Shown: positions 29,061 through 39,185 of the stretch, piece by piece
How the letters are laid out: the number at the start of each line of letters is the position of its first letter
Numbering within the stretch: position 1 is the stretch's first letter
Assembly (NCBI RefSeq): GCF_003049525.1
Contig: NZ_PYWL01000007.1
Coordinates: forward strand, 62,001 to 126,000
From: Lysinibacillus fusiformis
GTDB taxonomy: Bacteria > Bacillota > Bacilli > Bacillales_A > Planococcaceae
Direction: 5' to 3'
Length of the DNA stretch: 64,000 bases
Made by a program: the position numbers and the translations under genes
The notes under the pieces: generated by a model
The model's input: the letters and a program-made list of their open reading frames with translations, nothing else
The model's database searches: none
Told to the model about the DNA's origin: nothing

Positions 29061-30527
29061 TTGCGTACAATAGAGACACAACCTCTGGCTAATTCCTTAA
29101 TTCAGTCATTGCGTAATATTGGTTATAGACCACAAACTGCAATAGCGGATCTTATAGATAATAGCTTAGATGCAGGGGCAACGGAGATTCGTTTGAATTT
29201 TGAATATAATGGAGGTAATGGCATTATATCGATTTGCGATAATGGAAGTGGAATGGATGAAGCATATCTACAAAATGCTATGACTATTGGTTCTAAGGAC
29301 CCTCGTTTAGCTCGTAAAGAAAAAGAGCTGGGACGTTACGGAATGGGATTAAAAACTGCTTCTTTCTCATTAGGGAAAGTGCTAAGTGTTTTAACAATGA
29401 AAAAAGGGAAAGTTTCACAACGTTCTTGGAATTTGGATTATGTTAGTGAAGTGAATGCTTGGAAATTGCATATGCAAGTTCCAGAGGAACTGCAGGGTTT
29501 TCAACAGCAATTAAAAGGGAATTCAGGGACAATTGTTATTATTAACGAATTAGACCGTTTTTGTGGATTTGGGGAGAAACAGGTTATTAAACTTGCAAGT
29601 TTTAATAGCAAGGTGCGTAAAATTCAACGATATTTAGAGATGGTATACCATGTGTTACTTGAAAATGGACTTGTTATTACAATTAATGATCAAAAATTGA
29701 ATCCATGGAATCCTTTTTTAGAAGGTAATGAAAGACGTTACGAGGGAGAATCGCAAATAATTAGATATAATGGTAAGCGAATTCGGGTCACGCCTTTTGT
29801 TCTACCTCACCCGTCTACTTTTAATAAACAAGATTATGAAAAAGCAGCCGGTACAAAGGGCTGGAGAGATCAACAAGGCTTCTATATTTATCGTGAACAA
29901 CGCTTAGTGAATTTTGGTGAGTGGTTTAACTTGTTTCCTAAAGATGTAGCATCACAATTAGTACGAATTAAAGTGGAATTTGGAAACGATTCAGATATTG
30001 ATTGGAAAATTGATATTAAAAAATCTTTTGTAGCTGTTCCAGATGAAATCAAGGATAAACTACGTGAAATTGCAAAATATTATAGACAAATTTCACAAAA
30101 TATTATGATTCAACGTGATAGTATAGGCAAACAGGGAGAACGAACCAAAGGCTCCTTAAATACATGGGTAATTCGAGATACAGAACATGGAAGTAGATAT
30201 ATGTTAAATCGTACACATCCGATATTAGAAAAGATATTGAATAATCTAGATACTTCTACACGAAAATTATTAAATAGTTATTTGAAGTCTATAGAAATAG
30301 GATCTCCTAATAATCTTCTAGATACATCTCAGATGGTTAAAAATGAAGATGAAGCTATTGATGATTCACTTAAAAAGCTTATTATTTCATATGGTGAATT
30401 TGCAAAAGAATCATCAAACCCGCCGTTTATAGATCGATTAGCTGAAGCTATTTCAATGACTACTGGTTTTGAGGCAGCTAGTGTAAAAGCTATTAAACAA
30501 ATACTAATAAAGGAAGTGAATTATTAA
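29061..30527 (+). CDS. GHKL ATPase, MutL/MORC-like, of a multi-gene R-M system
   Basis: 488 residues. Bergerat-fold motifs are clear: N box AIADLIDNSLDAGA (27-40), G1 DNGSGM (60-65) and G2 GRYGMGLKTASFS (91-103), followed by an S5-like domain and a family-specific C terminus. The usual N-box Glu is Asp30, which is common in this subgroup. These MutL-like ATPases were described in restriction systems together with Z1, PD-(D/E)XK and AIPR proteins and related to eukaryotic MORC; the same set follows here. The start is TTG at 29061 with AGAGGGAGAG upstream. Its stop overlaps the next start by 1 bp (TAATG). Confidence 0.88.
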   Translation: MRTIETQPLANSLIQSLRNIGYRPQTAIADLIDNSLDAGATEIRLNFEYNGGNGIISICDNGSGMDEAYLQNAMTIGSKDPRLARKEKELGRYGMGLKTASFSLGKVLSVLTMKKGKVSQRSWNLDYVSEVNAWKLHMQVPEELQGFQQQLKGNSGTIVIINELDRFCGFGEKQVIKLASFNSKVRKIQRYLEMVYHVLLENGLVITINDQKLNPWNPFLEGNERRYEGESQIIRYNGKRIRVTPFVLPHPSTFNKQDYEKAAGTKGWRDQQGFYIYREQRLVNFGEWFNLFPKDVASQLVRIKVEFGNDSDIDWKIDIKKSFVAVPDEIKDKLREIAKYYRQISQNIMIQRDSIGKQGERTKGSLNTWVIRDTEHGSRYMLNRTHPILEKILNNLDTSTRKLLNSYLKSIEIGSPNNLLDTSQMVKNEDEAIDDSLKKLIISYGEFAKESSNPPFIDRLAEAISMTTGFEAASVKAIKQILIKEVNY

Positions 30528-33193
30528 TGGATCAAGAGAAAATAGATAATTTATTAGGGATTTTTGATGGTTTTATGGGACTGTTTAAAACAATGACTGA
30601 TACTACAGAAAAAGCATTTGAAAAAGCAATTGAAAGTACTAAACCCGAAGAAAGGTTATCTTCTGAAGAATTGGAACGATTTAGTGCTATGGTTCATCAG
30701 CGTTATAAAATTGCAATGCCAGTTTCGGAAAATGAAGTTATTAAGAGAGCCGGATTAGAAGCATGGTTCGATGTTGCGAATCCTCCTATGTATACTTATT
30801 ATTGGAATCGCTATAAACAATATTTATTAAATCACAAAAAATGGGAGTATGATACAGTAACGTCAATTGATACATCTACAGATGAAATTTTAAGTTTAAT
30901 TGGTGACCCTAATAAAGTCCAATCTTTTGATGTGCGAGGGCTTGTATTAGGCTATGTTCAATCAGGGAAAACAGCCAATTTTACCGGTTTAATTAATAAG
31001 GCTTATGATGTCGGTTATAAAGTAGTGATTGTATTAGCTGGTATGAATAATGATTTACGTGCCCAAACACAGGTAAGATTAGAAGAAGAAGTTGTAGGAA
31101 TTTTGGATCCTGATACAAAGAAAAAAATAGGGGTTGCAAGTATCCAGGCGGGTGGAATTCAAGTCGAGACTTGGACAACAGCTACAAATGATATTTCTTT
31201 AAATAATGCTATTGGTGTGAGAAATCTTGAAAAGCCAATTTTAATTGTAACTAAGAAAAATGGCGATGTATTAGAGGCGCTAGTAGAACAGCTAAAAGCA
31301 AGTGTTGAACTTGGACAAACTGATGTACCTGTTCTTGTTATCGATGATGAAGCTGATCAAGCGAGTATTGATACAGCAAATCCAAAGAAAAGTGAAAAAC
31401 CTAAAACAATTAACCGTTTAATTCGTGATTTATTAAATGTCTTTAATAGAAAGTCTTATGTTGCTTATACAGCAACTCCATTTGCGAATCTATTAATTGA
31501 TGCATCTGCAAATCATGATGAATTTGGAACGGACTTATATCCAAAAGACTTTATTATAGCTTTGCCTAAACCTAAGGCTTATTGTGGTCCAGAAGAATAT
31601 TTTAATACAACAGGATTTGAGGAAGATAATAAGGCACCATTAGTACGTAAAATTCGCGATGATGAGGCTAAGTTATTTGATGAAATTAACAAGTCGGATA
31701 AGACAGATTTATTTGTAAAAGTACCTAATACTATGAAGGAAGCGATTTTAGCGTTCTTACTTTCAACGTCGATTCGTAATTTAAGAAAACATGAGGGGCA
31801 GCATAATTCAATGTTAATTCATGTTTCTAGATATACTGGTATACAATCGAATATGCAAAAAGTAATAAATGCTTTCTACAAAGAGATGGAAGAGGATATT
31901 ACGATAAATAAAAAAAGCAAATATATAGAACAATTGAAGAAATTGTATTTAGAAGATTATTTAAAAACTCAAGAAAGTTATGCTGAAATTAAAAAAGAGA
32001 AAATCGAAATATTCCCCTGGGAAAAAGTGTTAGATGAATTGAAGAACATAGCTGGTAAAGTACAAGTTATGGAGATTAACGGGAAGAGTGAACATGCTTT
32101 AGAATATAACAAATACAAGAAGAATGGGCTAAATGTTATTGCTATTGGAGGAGATAAATTATCTCGTGGTCTAACATTAGAGGGGTTAACAGTATCATAC
32201 TATTACCGCTCTACTTCTATGTATGATACCTTGATGCAGATGGGAAGATGGTTTGGATATCGAGGTGGATACATGGATTTATGTCGTATTTATACAACCG
32301 ATACCATTGCTTCTTATTTTGATCATTTAGCGGAAGTTATGATTGAGCTTCGAGAAGAATTCTCTAAGTTGGCTAAAAGGAAAGTAACGCCAGAACAGTA
32401 TGCGGTTAGTATGTTATCACATCCTTTCATGACAATTACAAGTCCAAGTAAGAGACGTAATTTAGAGAGTTCGCCTTACTATAATGGTTCGATTCAGCAA
32501 ACACGTTCTTTCGAGCTAAATGAAGCATTTTATCGAGATAATATGGAATCTACCAAGAATTTCCTAGAGGCAATAGAGAATCCATTCGAAAGTAAGGGAG
32601 GTTCGACAGTTCATCATGTTGTTTATGATGTTAAAAGTAAGCTTGTAATAGATTATTTAAATACGTATCGAACAGCTTATAATGCACGTGTTGTTGATAG
32701 TAAGAAGCTAGCTAATCATATTAAAACGGTTAATAAAAAAGGCGATTTTAAGTTGTTTAATGTTGTAGTAATGGACTTTACAAAAAGTACTATTAATAAT
32801 GTGAAGAATAAGGAAAAAGGGATTGGGAAATATCCAGTAGATTTAGGTGTTATCCAGATTGAGGGTGCTGCTATTCGTGGTACAGGTGTAGGTGCTAAAG
32901 TTTCAGATGTTGTTGACATTGGAGCGATTGTATCAGCAAACCAATCTGTTATTGATTTAGAAAAAGAAGATGGCGTAGATAATAAGATGCTACGTAATCA
33001 ATCAAATCCGTTATTAATTATTTACCCATTACATCCGGATGTTCCAGTATTTAAAGATTTAGATGTACCATTCAACAAAAATTTAGTGCCTATTGGTATT
33101 GCATTGGCCTTCCCTCAATTAACAGAAGACCGAACAAATCAAGGACATATTAAACGATATGTTCAAAATAAAACTGTAGGTGTTAAATCATGA
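30527..33193 (+). CDS. Z1-domain superfamily II helicase-like ATPase
   Basis: 888 residues. Walker A GYVQSGKT (142-149), a Walker B-like VLVIDDEAD (around 273-277), YTATPFANLL (motif III-like), and the Z1 core from about 541 with IGGDKLSRGLTLEG and MQMGRWFGYR, equivalent to motifs V and VI. The family occurs almost only beside the MutL-like ATPase, and is thought to remodel DNA for the linked nuclease. It overlaps the previous gene by 1 bp and the next by 4 bp. Confidence 0.9.
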   Translation: MDQEKIDNLLGIFDGFMGLFKTMTDTTEKAFEKAIESTKPEERLSSEELERFSAMVHQRYKIAMPVSENEVIKRAGLEAWFDVANPPMYTYYWNRYKQYLLNHKKWEYDTVTSIDTSTDEILSLIGDPNKVQSFDVRGLVLGYVQSGKTANFTGLINKAYDVGYKVVIVLAGMNNDLRAQTQVRLEEEVVGILDPDTKKKIGVASIQAGGIQVETWTTATNDISLNNAIGVRNLEKPILIVTKKNGDVLEALVEQLKASVELGQTDVPVLVIDDEADQASIDTANPKKSEKPKTINRLIRDLLNVFNRKSYVAYTATPFANLLIDASANHDEFGTDLYPKDFIIALPKPKAYCGPEEYFNTTGFEEDNKAPLVRKIRDDEAKLFDEINKSDKTDLFVKVPNTMKEAILAFLLSTSIRNLRKHEGQHNSMLIHVSRYTGIQSNMQKVINAFYKEMEEDITINKKSKYIEQLKKLYLEDYLKTQESYAEIKKEKIEIFPWEKVLDELKNIAGKVQVMEINGKSEHALEYNKYKKNGLNVIAIGGDKLSRGLTLEGLTVSYYYRSTSMYDTLMQMGRWFGYRGGYMDLCRIYTTDTIASYFDHLAEVMIELREEFSKLAKRKVTPEQYAVSMLSHPFMTITSPSKRRNLESSPYYNGSIQQTRSFELNEAFYRDNMESTKNFLEAIENPFESKGGSTVHHVVYDVKSKLVIDYLNTYRTAYNARVVDSKKLANHIKTVNKKGDFKLFNVVVMDFTKSTINNVKNKEKGIGKYPVDLGVIQIEGAAIRGTGVGAKVSDVVDIGAIVSANQSVIDLEKEDGVDNKMLRNQSNPLLIIYPLHPDVPVFKDLDVPFNKNLVPIGIALAFPQLTEDRTNQGHIKRYVQNKTVGVKS

Positions 33194-34212
33194 TTAACAT
33201 AAATGATGCCTTTAATAATTTACTTGAAAGCATGAAAAGTGGGTATAATCATCAATTACATCAGAGTCAAGTTATTAGTCACAATGACCCATATATTTTA
33301 ATCGGAATTAATGTGCAAACTTCCGAAAAACAGGTGTTTATTGATGTTACGCAAGAAACATGGCAAGACAAGGATGTAGAGGCTTTTCCAAAATGGAAAG
33401 GTCTGAGCATCGAAGTGAAATACTTTGAACAATTAGGCTTTTTTTCGAACAAAAGATTTCTAGTTATTTCTCAAAAAGTAGAAAATAGCGAAGGGATTTT
33501 CGAAGCAGTACTTCAAAATCTCGTGGAAAATGTGGAAACGAATGAAGGTATAAGTTTATTTAACTTAATTTATAGAATTTTAGATCGTTGGAATCAATTT
33601 TTCACGAAAGATCGGAAAGCTAAATTAAATCGTGAACAACAAATAGGGTTATTCGGAGAGTTATCATATATTAATGAAGCGATAAAAAGGTATCCATTAG
33701 CAGTTAGTCGAATTGTTGATTCTTGGAAAGGACCCAAGGGGAATCGCTTGGATTTCATGATGGGTTCTTATGGTATTGAGGTAAAAACAAACTCTTTGAA
33801 ATTACGAAGTAACGAAGTGAAAATTTCTAATGAAAAACAATTAGAGTTGAATGAATTGATTAGAACTATCTATTTATATGTTATAGAAATAGAAGAAAAT
33901 GATACGAACGGATTAACAATAAATGACTTGATTGAGGAAATTAGACAAAATCTAAATGAACTAAATAGCGCTAGTTTAACGAATTTTAATAATATGTTAA
34001 TAGAATTGGGTATTGTAGAAACTATTTATGATGATAAGCATTTCGTGATAAATGGTGAGGCGGTCTATTCAGTCAAAGAAAATTTTCCATGTATAACATC
34101 AAATATGTTGCCAGCAGGTGTAACGAACGTTTCTTATACATTGAATTTAAGTTTATGCGAATCCTTTAAAGTTAGTAGTAATGAGTTATATAGTGTAAAT
34201 AAAGAAGGTTGA
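33190..34212 (+). CDS. PD-(D/E)XK nuclease of the MutL-Z1 system
   Basis: 340 residues. The nuclease core is LFGELSYINEAI, then GNRLDFMMG with Asp188 and GIEVKTNS with E197-x-K199. This is the family annotated as PD-(D/E)XK motif protein in Z1/AIPR operons and is presumably the DNA-cutting subunit. The start overlaps the Z1 gene by 4 bp (ATGA) and the next gene follows 4 bp after its stop. Confidence 0.88.
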   Translation: MININDAFNNLLESMKSGYNHQLHQSQVISHNDPYILIGINVQTSEKQVFIDVTQETWQDKDVEAFPKWKGLSIEVKYFEQLGFFSNKRFLVISQKVENSEGIFEAVLQNLVENVETNEGISLFNLIYRILDRWNQFFTKDRKAKLNREQQIGLFGELSYINEAIKRYPLAVSRIVDSWKGPKGNRLDFMMGSYGIEVKTNSLKLRSNEVKISNEKQLELNELIRTIYLYVIEIEENDTNGLTINDLIEEIRQNLNELNSASLTNFNNMLIELGIVETIYDDKHFVINGEAVYSVKENFPCITSNMLPAGVTNVSYTLNLSLCESFKVSSNELYSVNKEG

Positions 34213-34216
34213 TTAA

Positions 34217-36046
34217 ATGCAGGAACGCAAACAAAAACTAGAGTTTTATAAAGAATTTATTGAAAAAATAGAGAGTAAAGACTTAGAAATGGGTGGGCGT
34301 GAAGTACCATTTATGCAAGAGTTTTTTCACTTTATGGAATTATCTGATGAACCTAATATAGTACAATGCCGTAAAAGTGAACAGAAAATTAAGGTTAATG
34401 CTTATGCTTTTAGCGAAGACTATACGGAGTTGAATTTATATATAGCAGAATATGATATTGATTATGATGACTTTATATTACCGGAAATTAATAAAACTGG
34501 TATAGATGAATTAGCTAAGCAAGCAAAGCGTTTTTTTACAAATGCTCAATTTATATTGGAAAATTCAGATAGATCTTTAGAGTATTACGATTTGGCAAAA
34601 ACTATATTGGAAAAGAAAAAAGAAATAGATGAAGTAAATATATTTGTGATTACAAATACATTTTATTTATCTAACAAGCCAATTGAGATGAAGATACCTG
34701 GAGTTGAGACTGTCAATATACATGTATGGGACATGGATCGTATTTATCGATTATCAGAGGCTGAGCAAGGTATTCGCGATTTTGATATTAACTTTACGGA
34801 AGTGTATGATGGAACGTTACAAATGTTGAAAGTACCGTCAGGCGAGGAATTAAATGAGAATTATTTAATGGAATGTTATTTAGGGTATATTCCTGCCAAA
34901 TTGTTAGCGCAGCTTTATGATGAGTGGGGACCGAAGTTGGTTGAACGTAATGTACGTTCATTCCTACAAGCTCGTGGAGGAACTAATAAAGGTATTCGTG
35001 ATACCTTGAAAAATCCTAATCAAAGAGGTATCTTTATTGCCTATAATAATGGAATTTCAAGTGTTGCGAAAGATGGTATTATAGAAAAAATCGGTAACTC
35101 TAATCTATATGAAATTAAGAATCTAACGAGTTGGCAAATTGTTAATGGGGGTCAAACTACGGCGTCTATCCATCAAGCTTATAAGAATGGTGAAGACTTA
35201 TCGGATGTATATGTACAAGCTAAATTGACGATTATCAAAGTTGATGCAGAAGAAGAGCAAGATAAATATGCTTTAGAGGATGAGTTAGTCTCTAAAATCT
35301 CTGAATATGCTAATACACAAAATAAAATTAATAAATCAGATTTATTGGCGAATACTCGCTTTATGTCTGATATTGAAAAATTATCCCGTAGTACGTGGAT
35401 TCCAGCCCAACATAATCGTAAATCCGAGGCAAAATGGTATTTTGAACGCGCTCGCGGTCAGTATATGGTCGATATTGGGCGTCGTAAAAAAGGAAAAGAA
35501 CAAAATGATTTTAAAAAAATGTACCCCCAAGAAAAAGTATTAACTAAAGTTGAATTAGCAAAATATTATATGTCTTGGGAAGGATACCCTCATATTTCAA
35601 GTAAGGGGGGAGAAGAAGCTTTTAAACGTTTCATGGCTTTGAATAGTGCTTATTGGAAATACGATACTGATAGTGATGGTATGCCTCTTATTAATAGTAT
35701 TGATCAAAACTATTATAAATTATTAATTGCTCGTTGTATTGTAAACAATTATGTAGCTGATATTGTGGGGAAATTGGGCTTAAAAGGATATCGGGCAAAT
35801 GTTGTTTATTATACCGTTGCAATGTTTAATTATCTATATGGAGAACAACTTGATTTGGAAGATGTATGGATAAGGCAGCAAGGACTAGGGGATTGGGAAG
35901 AACCAATCAATATAATTGCTAATCGTTTTATTAAGTACTTAAGAGAATCAGCTGGAGAACGTAATGTCACACAATGGGCAAAATCCGAAGAGTGTTGGGA
36001 AGGATTTAAAAAAGAATGTGCCAAGGTTTTGAGTGATTTAATTTAA
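34217..36046 (+). CDS. AIPR-family protein
   Basis: 609 residues. AIPR (abortive infection phage resistance) proteins contain a restriction-endonuclease-like fold and a conserved block seen here as GIFIAYNNGISSVAKDG and SWQIVNGGQTTASIH, followed by YANTQNKINKSDL. It is the fourth gene of the operon that begins at 29061 and ends in a strong hairpin. The exact biochemical role is not known for this subfamily; it is required in the systems where tested, or is the partner nuclease. Confidence 0.88.
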   Translation: MQERKQKLEFYKEFIEKIESKDLEMGGREVPFMQEFFHFMELSDEPNIVQCRKSEQKIKVNAYAFSEDYTELNLYIAEYDIDYDDFILPEINKTGIDELAKQAKRFFTNAQFILENSDRSLEYYDLAKTILEKKKEIDEVNIFVITNTFYLSNKPIEMKIPGVETVNIHVWDMDRIYRLSEAEQGIRDFDINFTEVYDGTLQMLKVPSGEELNENYLMECYLGYIPAKLLAQLYDEWGPKLVERNVRSFLQARGGTNKGIRDTLKNPNQRGIFIAYNNGISSVAKDGIIEKIGNSNLYEIKNLTSWQIVNGGQTTASIHQAYKNGEDLSDVYVQAKLTIIKVDAEEEQDKYALEDELVSKISEYANTQNKINKSDLLANTRFMSDIEKLSRSTWIPAQHNRKSEAKWYFERARGQYMVDIGRRKKGKEQNDFKKMYPQEKVLTKVELAKYYMSWEGYPHISSKGGEEAFKRFMALNSAYWKYDTDSDGMPLINSIDQNYYKLLIARCIVNNYVADIVGKLGLKGYRANVVYYTVAMFNYLYGEQLDLEDVWIRQQGLGDWEEPINIIANRFIKYLRESAGERNVTQWAKSEECWEGFKKECAKVLSDLI

Positions 36047-36060
36047 ATGACAATATAGTA

Positions 36061-36106
36061 AACGGTTATATCTATTGTAAATGTAATAGATATAACCGTT
36101 TTTTGA
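36061..36106 (+). terminator. Terminator of the MutL-Z1-AIPR operon
   Basis: Perfect 16-bp stem AACGGTTATATCTATT / AATAGATATAACCGTT, 8-nt loop, T-run. It lies between convergent genes. Confidence 0.9.
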
Positions 36107-36134
36107 TATAGTATTATTTTAATTGGGAGTTAAA

Positions 36135-37475
36135 TTAATTTTCAATGATTATTTCACAGCCTAAAGATTCTAGATAATTCATATGTGATTCACTACCTAT
36201 TGAATAGCAATAGTTAGAGACTGCAACAATCAGTGAACTACCGGCTTCATCGTAAACGACATCATCTGTCCCCAATGTTTTAATTATAATTAAGTCTGAA
36301 TCTGTTAAATATTCATTTGAATTTTCATCCCAAGTACAAATTAATCCCCCATACACATCAATATTAAGATCAGGAATTCTTACAAATACTGATTCAATTA
36401 GTATTTGCATGTTCTCATTTTCTTGTAGGATCTTAGTACCTCTATCATCAATATCCCAAAGATGGTCTTCGCAATTAGATAAAGTTAAGTCTGCGGCGAA
36501 ATCTAGTAAATACAGTCCTTCATGAATTTTTGTTAATCGTACAGAATCTCTACCGTATCTTATTAAATCCCTAGTTTCTACAAAGGCTCCCGAGGTTACA
36601 CCTATTCTTTTCCTAATATAGGAACCTAAAATGCTATTGTTATCGCAAGTTTCAATAGCTTTTCTTTCTTCTTGTGCGACTTTACATACAAACATTTCAC
36701 GATCGTCGGTTATAACAAGCAATTTTTCACGCCTTTGAGGAAGAAAATGAGGGCGTTCACGATGTACTTGCTTAGAAATAGATAGATAGGCTTCGTTCCC
36801 TGTACGTGTTGGTTGTCTCAAACCATTTCGACCATTGTGTCCCCAGTTAATTCCTGATTTAGGTGGTGTTTCACCTCCCCTAATTGTTAGAGGAATATTA
36901 ATAGATTCATAATAGCTTTCTAACTCATCATTTTCAGTTAATCTAAAAAAATCTAAATGTTCATCTTCGAATGAAACTTCTAATTCATTTTCTTTGTCGT
37001 GGTGAATTACAACCTTGTCAGAAACGTTTGTGCTTGTGCAATTGATCAAATTTAAATGATTAAACAGGTGTTCTACATTCCCATCATGCTCTACCAGTAT
37101 CTCATTTCTATGGTAGAAACCATTTAAAGTAAAAGTTGCAGAACCTACAAATATTTTTTGATCTAATCCTAAAATCAATGGATTTTCCCAATAATACACA
37201 TTGCCGTGTTGTCCAGGCTTAGCGATTTGATAGTATACATCTAATCGATTACCATATCTCCTTACTAAGTGTTGGAATGCTAGATGTGTAAACTCTGAAA
37301 TTCCATCTTGAGAAACCATTCCAACAAAAATTTTTAAATTTAATTCAGGAAATTCATCTAATATTTTTGTAACTAGAATAGGGCTAACATAACCAGATAA
37401 AATTTTAAGGTCTCTATATCCGGAATTATATATATCCTTAATAATATGTTGTTCGAAATTTTGAGTAATAAACAT
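36135..37475 (-). CDS. PLD-like restriction endonuclease, NgoFVII type
   Basis: 446 residues from ATG 37475, which has GGAGGTGA 8-10 nt upstream. An upstream ATG at 37526 overlaps that region without a site. The N-terminal half is a phospholipase-D-like nuclease: LKILSGYVSP, LKIFVGMV, then QHGNVYYWENPL, FVGSATFTLNGF and NEILVE. The usual H-x-K reads H-G-N here. The C-terminal half (about 230-446) is beta-rich and probably binds DNA. It faces the Z1 operon and shares its direction with the C5 methyltransferase 376 bp upstream, which would protect host DNA. Confidence 0.8.
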   Translation of the reverse strand: MFITQNFEQHIIKDIYNSGYRDLKILSGYVSPILVTKILDEFPELNLKIFVGMVSQDGISEFTHLAFQHLVRRYGNRLDVYYQIAKPGQHGNVYYWENPLILGLDQKIFVGSATFTLNGFYHRNEILVEHDGNVEHLFNHLNLINCTSTNVSDKVVIHHDKENELEVSFEDEHLDFFRLTENDELESYYESINIPLTIRGGETPPKSGINWGHNGRNGLRQPTRTGNEAYLSISKQVHRERPHFLPQRREKLLVITDDREMFVCKVAQEERKAIETCDNNSILGSYIRKRIGVTSGAFVETRDLIRYGRDSVRLTKIHEGLYLLDFAADLTLSNCEDHLWDIDDRGTKILQENENMQILIESVFVRIPDLNIDVYGGLICTWDENSNEYLTDSDLIIIKTLGTDDVVYDEAGSSLIVAVSNYCYSIGSESHMNYLESLGCEIIIEN

Positions 37476-37851
37476 GAGAACGTCACCTCCAAATCTAATT
37501 TTACAAGTGAAATACATAATATGCAAAAAAAGTATCTATTGAGATGTTGATTCTATGATAGTTTAAATAATTTTTCATTTATTCGATTACACTTAATTTC
37601 AATTGAATCTGGTCCCTTTGAAAAATTGCATCTGAATTTCAGGAAGCTTTAAGACCATTATGTAGATCTAATCGCTCCTGTTTGCTACAAGCTGATTTAG
37701 GCTTAATATTACTTACTCGTGTATAAGTGGAATCCAACCATAATATCCAAAGTATTTATACTTATTCAGAAGCAGTTTATCACTTACGTTGTTTAATTTC
37801 TTTTACAATTTACAAGGATGAACATGTTCATTCAATATTCTTCATTAAAGA
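37476..37851. other. Spacer without a supported gene
   Basis: 376 bp between the PLD nuclease and the C5 methyltransferase. Short open stretches on the plus strand (EFQEALRPLCRS...) hint at a gene remnant but have no start and are not recognised. Confidence 0.4.
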
Positions 37852-39039
37852 TTAGATATTATTGAAAAATAGTTGTTGTTTTTCAGCATTAATATCATTT
37901 TTAGCTACTTTTTTAGCTTTCTCTTTTTGGAGGAATTCTAATTGGAATTTCTTTGTTGGTTCCACAAATTCATATGGGATTTTTGCAAATGATTTTAAAA
38001 TCGCTTCAAAAACAATTTGAGCGCCTGCTGGTGGGACGGCCATACCTATTTGCTTACGTGCAGCTTCTTTGCTTCCTGTGAAGATGAAATCGTCAGGGAA
38101 TGTTTGTAAGCGCGCACGTTCGCGGTTTGTTAAAGCGCGTGCTTTTTCCCAATGATACATATGTGTACCACCACCACCACTACCTGTTACGGTATAAGCT
38201 GGACGTGTTGGATCGAGGCGTTTATAGATTGAGCTTAAACGTGCCCCTTTAACATTTAACTGTAATTCTTCGGGTATGCCAAAGTACCAAGCATTTTCAC
38301 CTGGAGGAATATAGCTTAACATTTCTTGAACTTTCGCTGTATGGCGAGGCATATCATGATTTGGTGCATTTTCAGGAATTGATGGATGTTCGATCGCTTC
38401 TTTACAAGTTTTGTAATCAGCTGAATTTGGTGTTGTTGGTGCAGGTACTTTAAATTCAATGCCTTCATCAGCAAGATCTTTACGAATTCCTACGATAATG
38501 ATACGGTGGCGAGCTTGAGGAACGCCATATTCTTCAAATTTATATAAGTGGGGTGTTACCACATATTCAACGTCACCGGGAGCTTCTAACTCTTTTAAAA
38601 TCTTAATAAAGGCACGGCCTTCGTTTGCACTTTGTAGGCCGCCAACATTTTCAGCTACAAAGAATTTTGGTTTGTGGGTGTTTAAAACTTTTACACCGTA
38701 GCTATAAAGAGGTCCAAATGAGCCTCCTAATCCTTTTTTTTCACCTACTTGACTGTAATCATTGCAGGGAAAACCAAATGCAAAGCACTGGATTTCTGGT
38801 AATTCACTTATTTTTAATTTCTCTACTGGGCCACAAATAACACTAGGATCATTTTCATCACCACAGATATTAAGTGCATATGTGCGGCAAGCATTTTGAT
38901 CGAAGTCATTTGACCAAGTATGTTCAATACGGAATTCTTCTTGTGTTTCTGGATGGATAACGACTGTGTTCTTAGCTGCTAAACTAAGACCACCTGGGCC
39001 GTTAAATAATTCGCCTTTTTTAAAAATCACTTTTTTCAT
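37852..39039 (-). CDS. DNA (cytosine-5) methyltransferase
   Basis: 395 residues with all main motifs of the family in order: motif I LFNGPGGLSLAA (11-22), motif IV GFPCNDYSQVG with catalytic Cys92, motif VI AENVGG (129-134), motif VIII QARHR (175-179), a target-recognition stretch with ARLSSIYKRLDPTRPAYTVTGSG, and motifs IX-X ending QIGMAVPPAGAQIVFEAI. It methylates cytosine C5 at an unknown site and most likely protects the host from the nearby MutL-Z1 or PLD nuclease. Promoter region is shared with the divergent gene at 39186. Confidence 0.94.
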   Translation of the reverse strand: MKKVIFKKGELFNGPGGLSLAAKNTVVIHPETQEEFRIEHTWSNDFDQNACRTYALNICGDENDPSVICGPVEKLKISELPEIQCFAFGFPCNDYSQVGEKKGLGGSFGPLYSYGVKVLNTHKPKFFVAENVGGLQSANEGRAFIKILKELEAPGDVEYVVTPHLYKFEEYGVPQARHRIIIVGIRKDLADEGIEFKVPAPTTPNSADYKTCKEAIEHPSIPENAPNHDMPRHTAKVQEMLSYIPPGENAWYFGIPEELQLNVKGARLSSIYKRLDPTRPAYTVTGSGGGGTHMYHWEKARALTNRERARLQTFPDDFIFTGSKEAARKQIGMAVPPAGAQIVFEAILKSFAKIPYEFVEPTKKFQLEFLQKEKAKKVAKNDINAEKQQLFFNNI

Positions 39040-39185
39040 CTCCTACTTAAAGAACTGATGTATAAAAAGAACACAAGTTCTTGCATATATATATGCTATA
39101 ATCTATCTTACTACTTTTTTGAGTGAAATGCTGCTAAAAAGTTTAAAATTAAAGAAACTCTATTAAAATAATGATGAGGTGTCCA

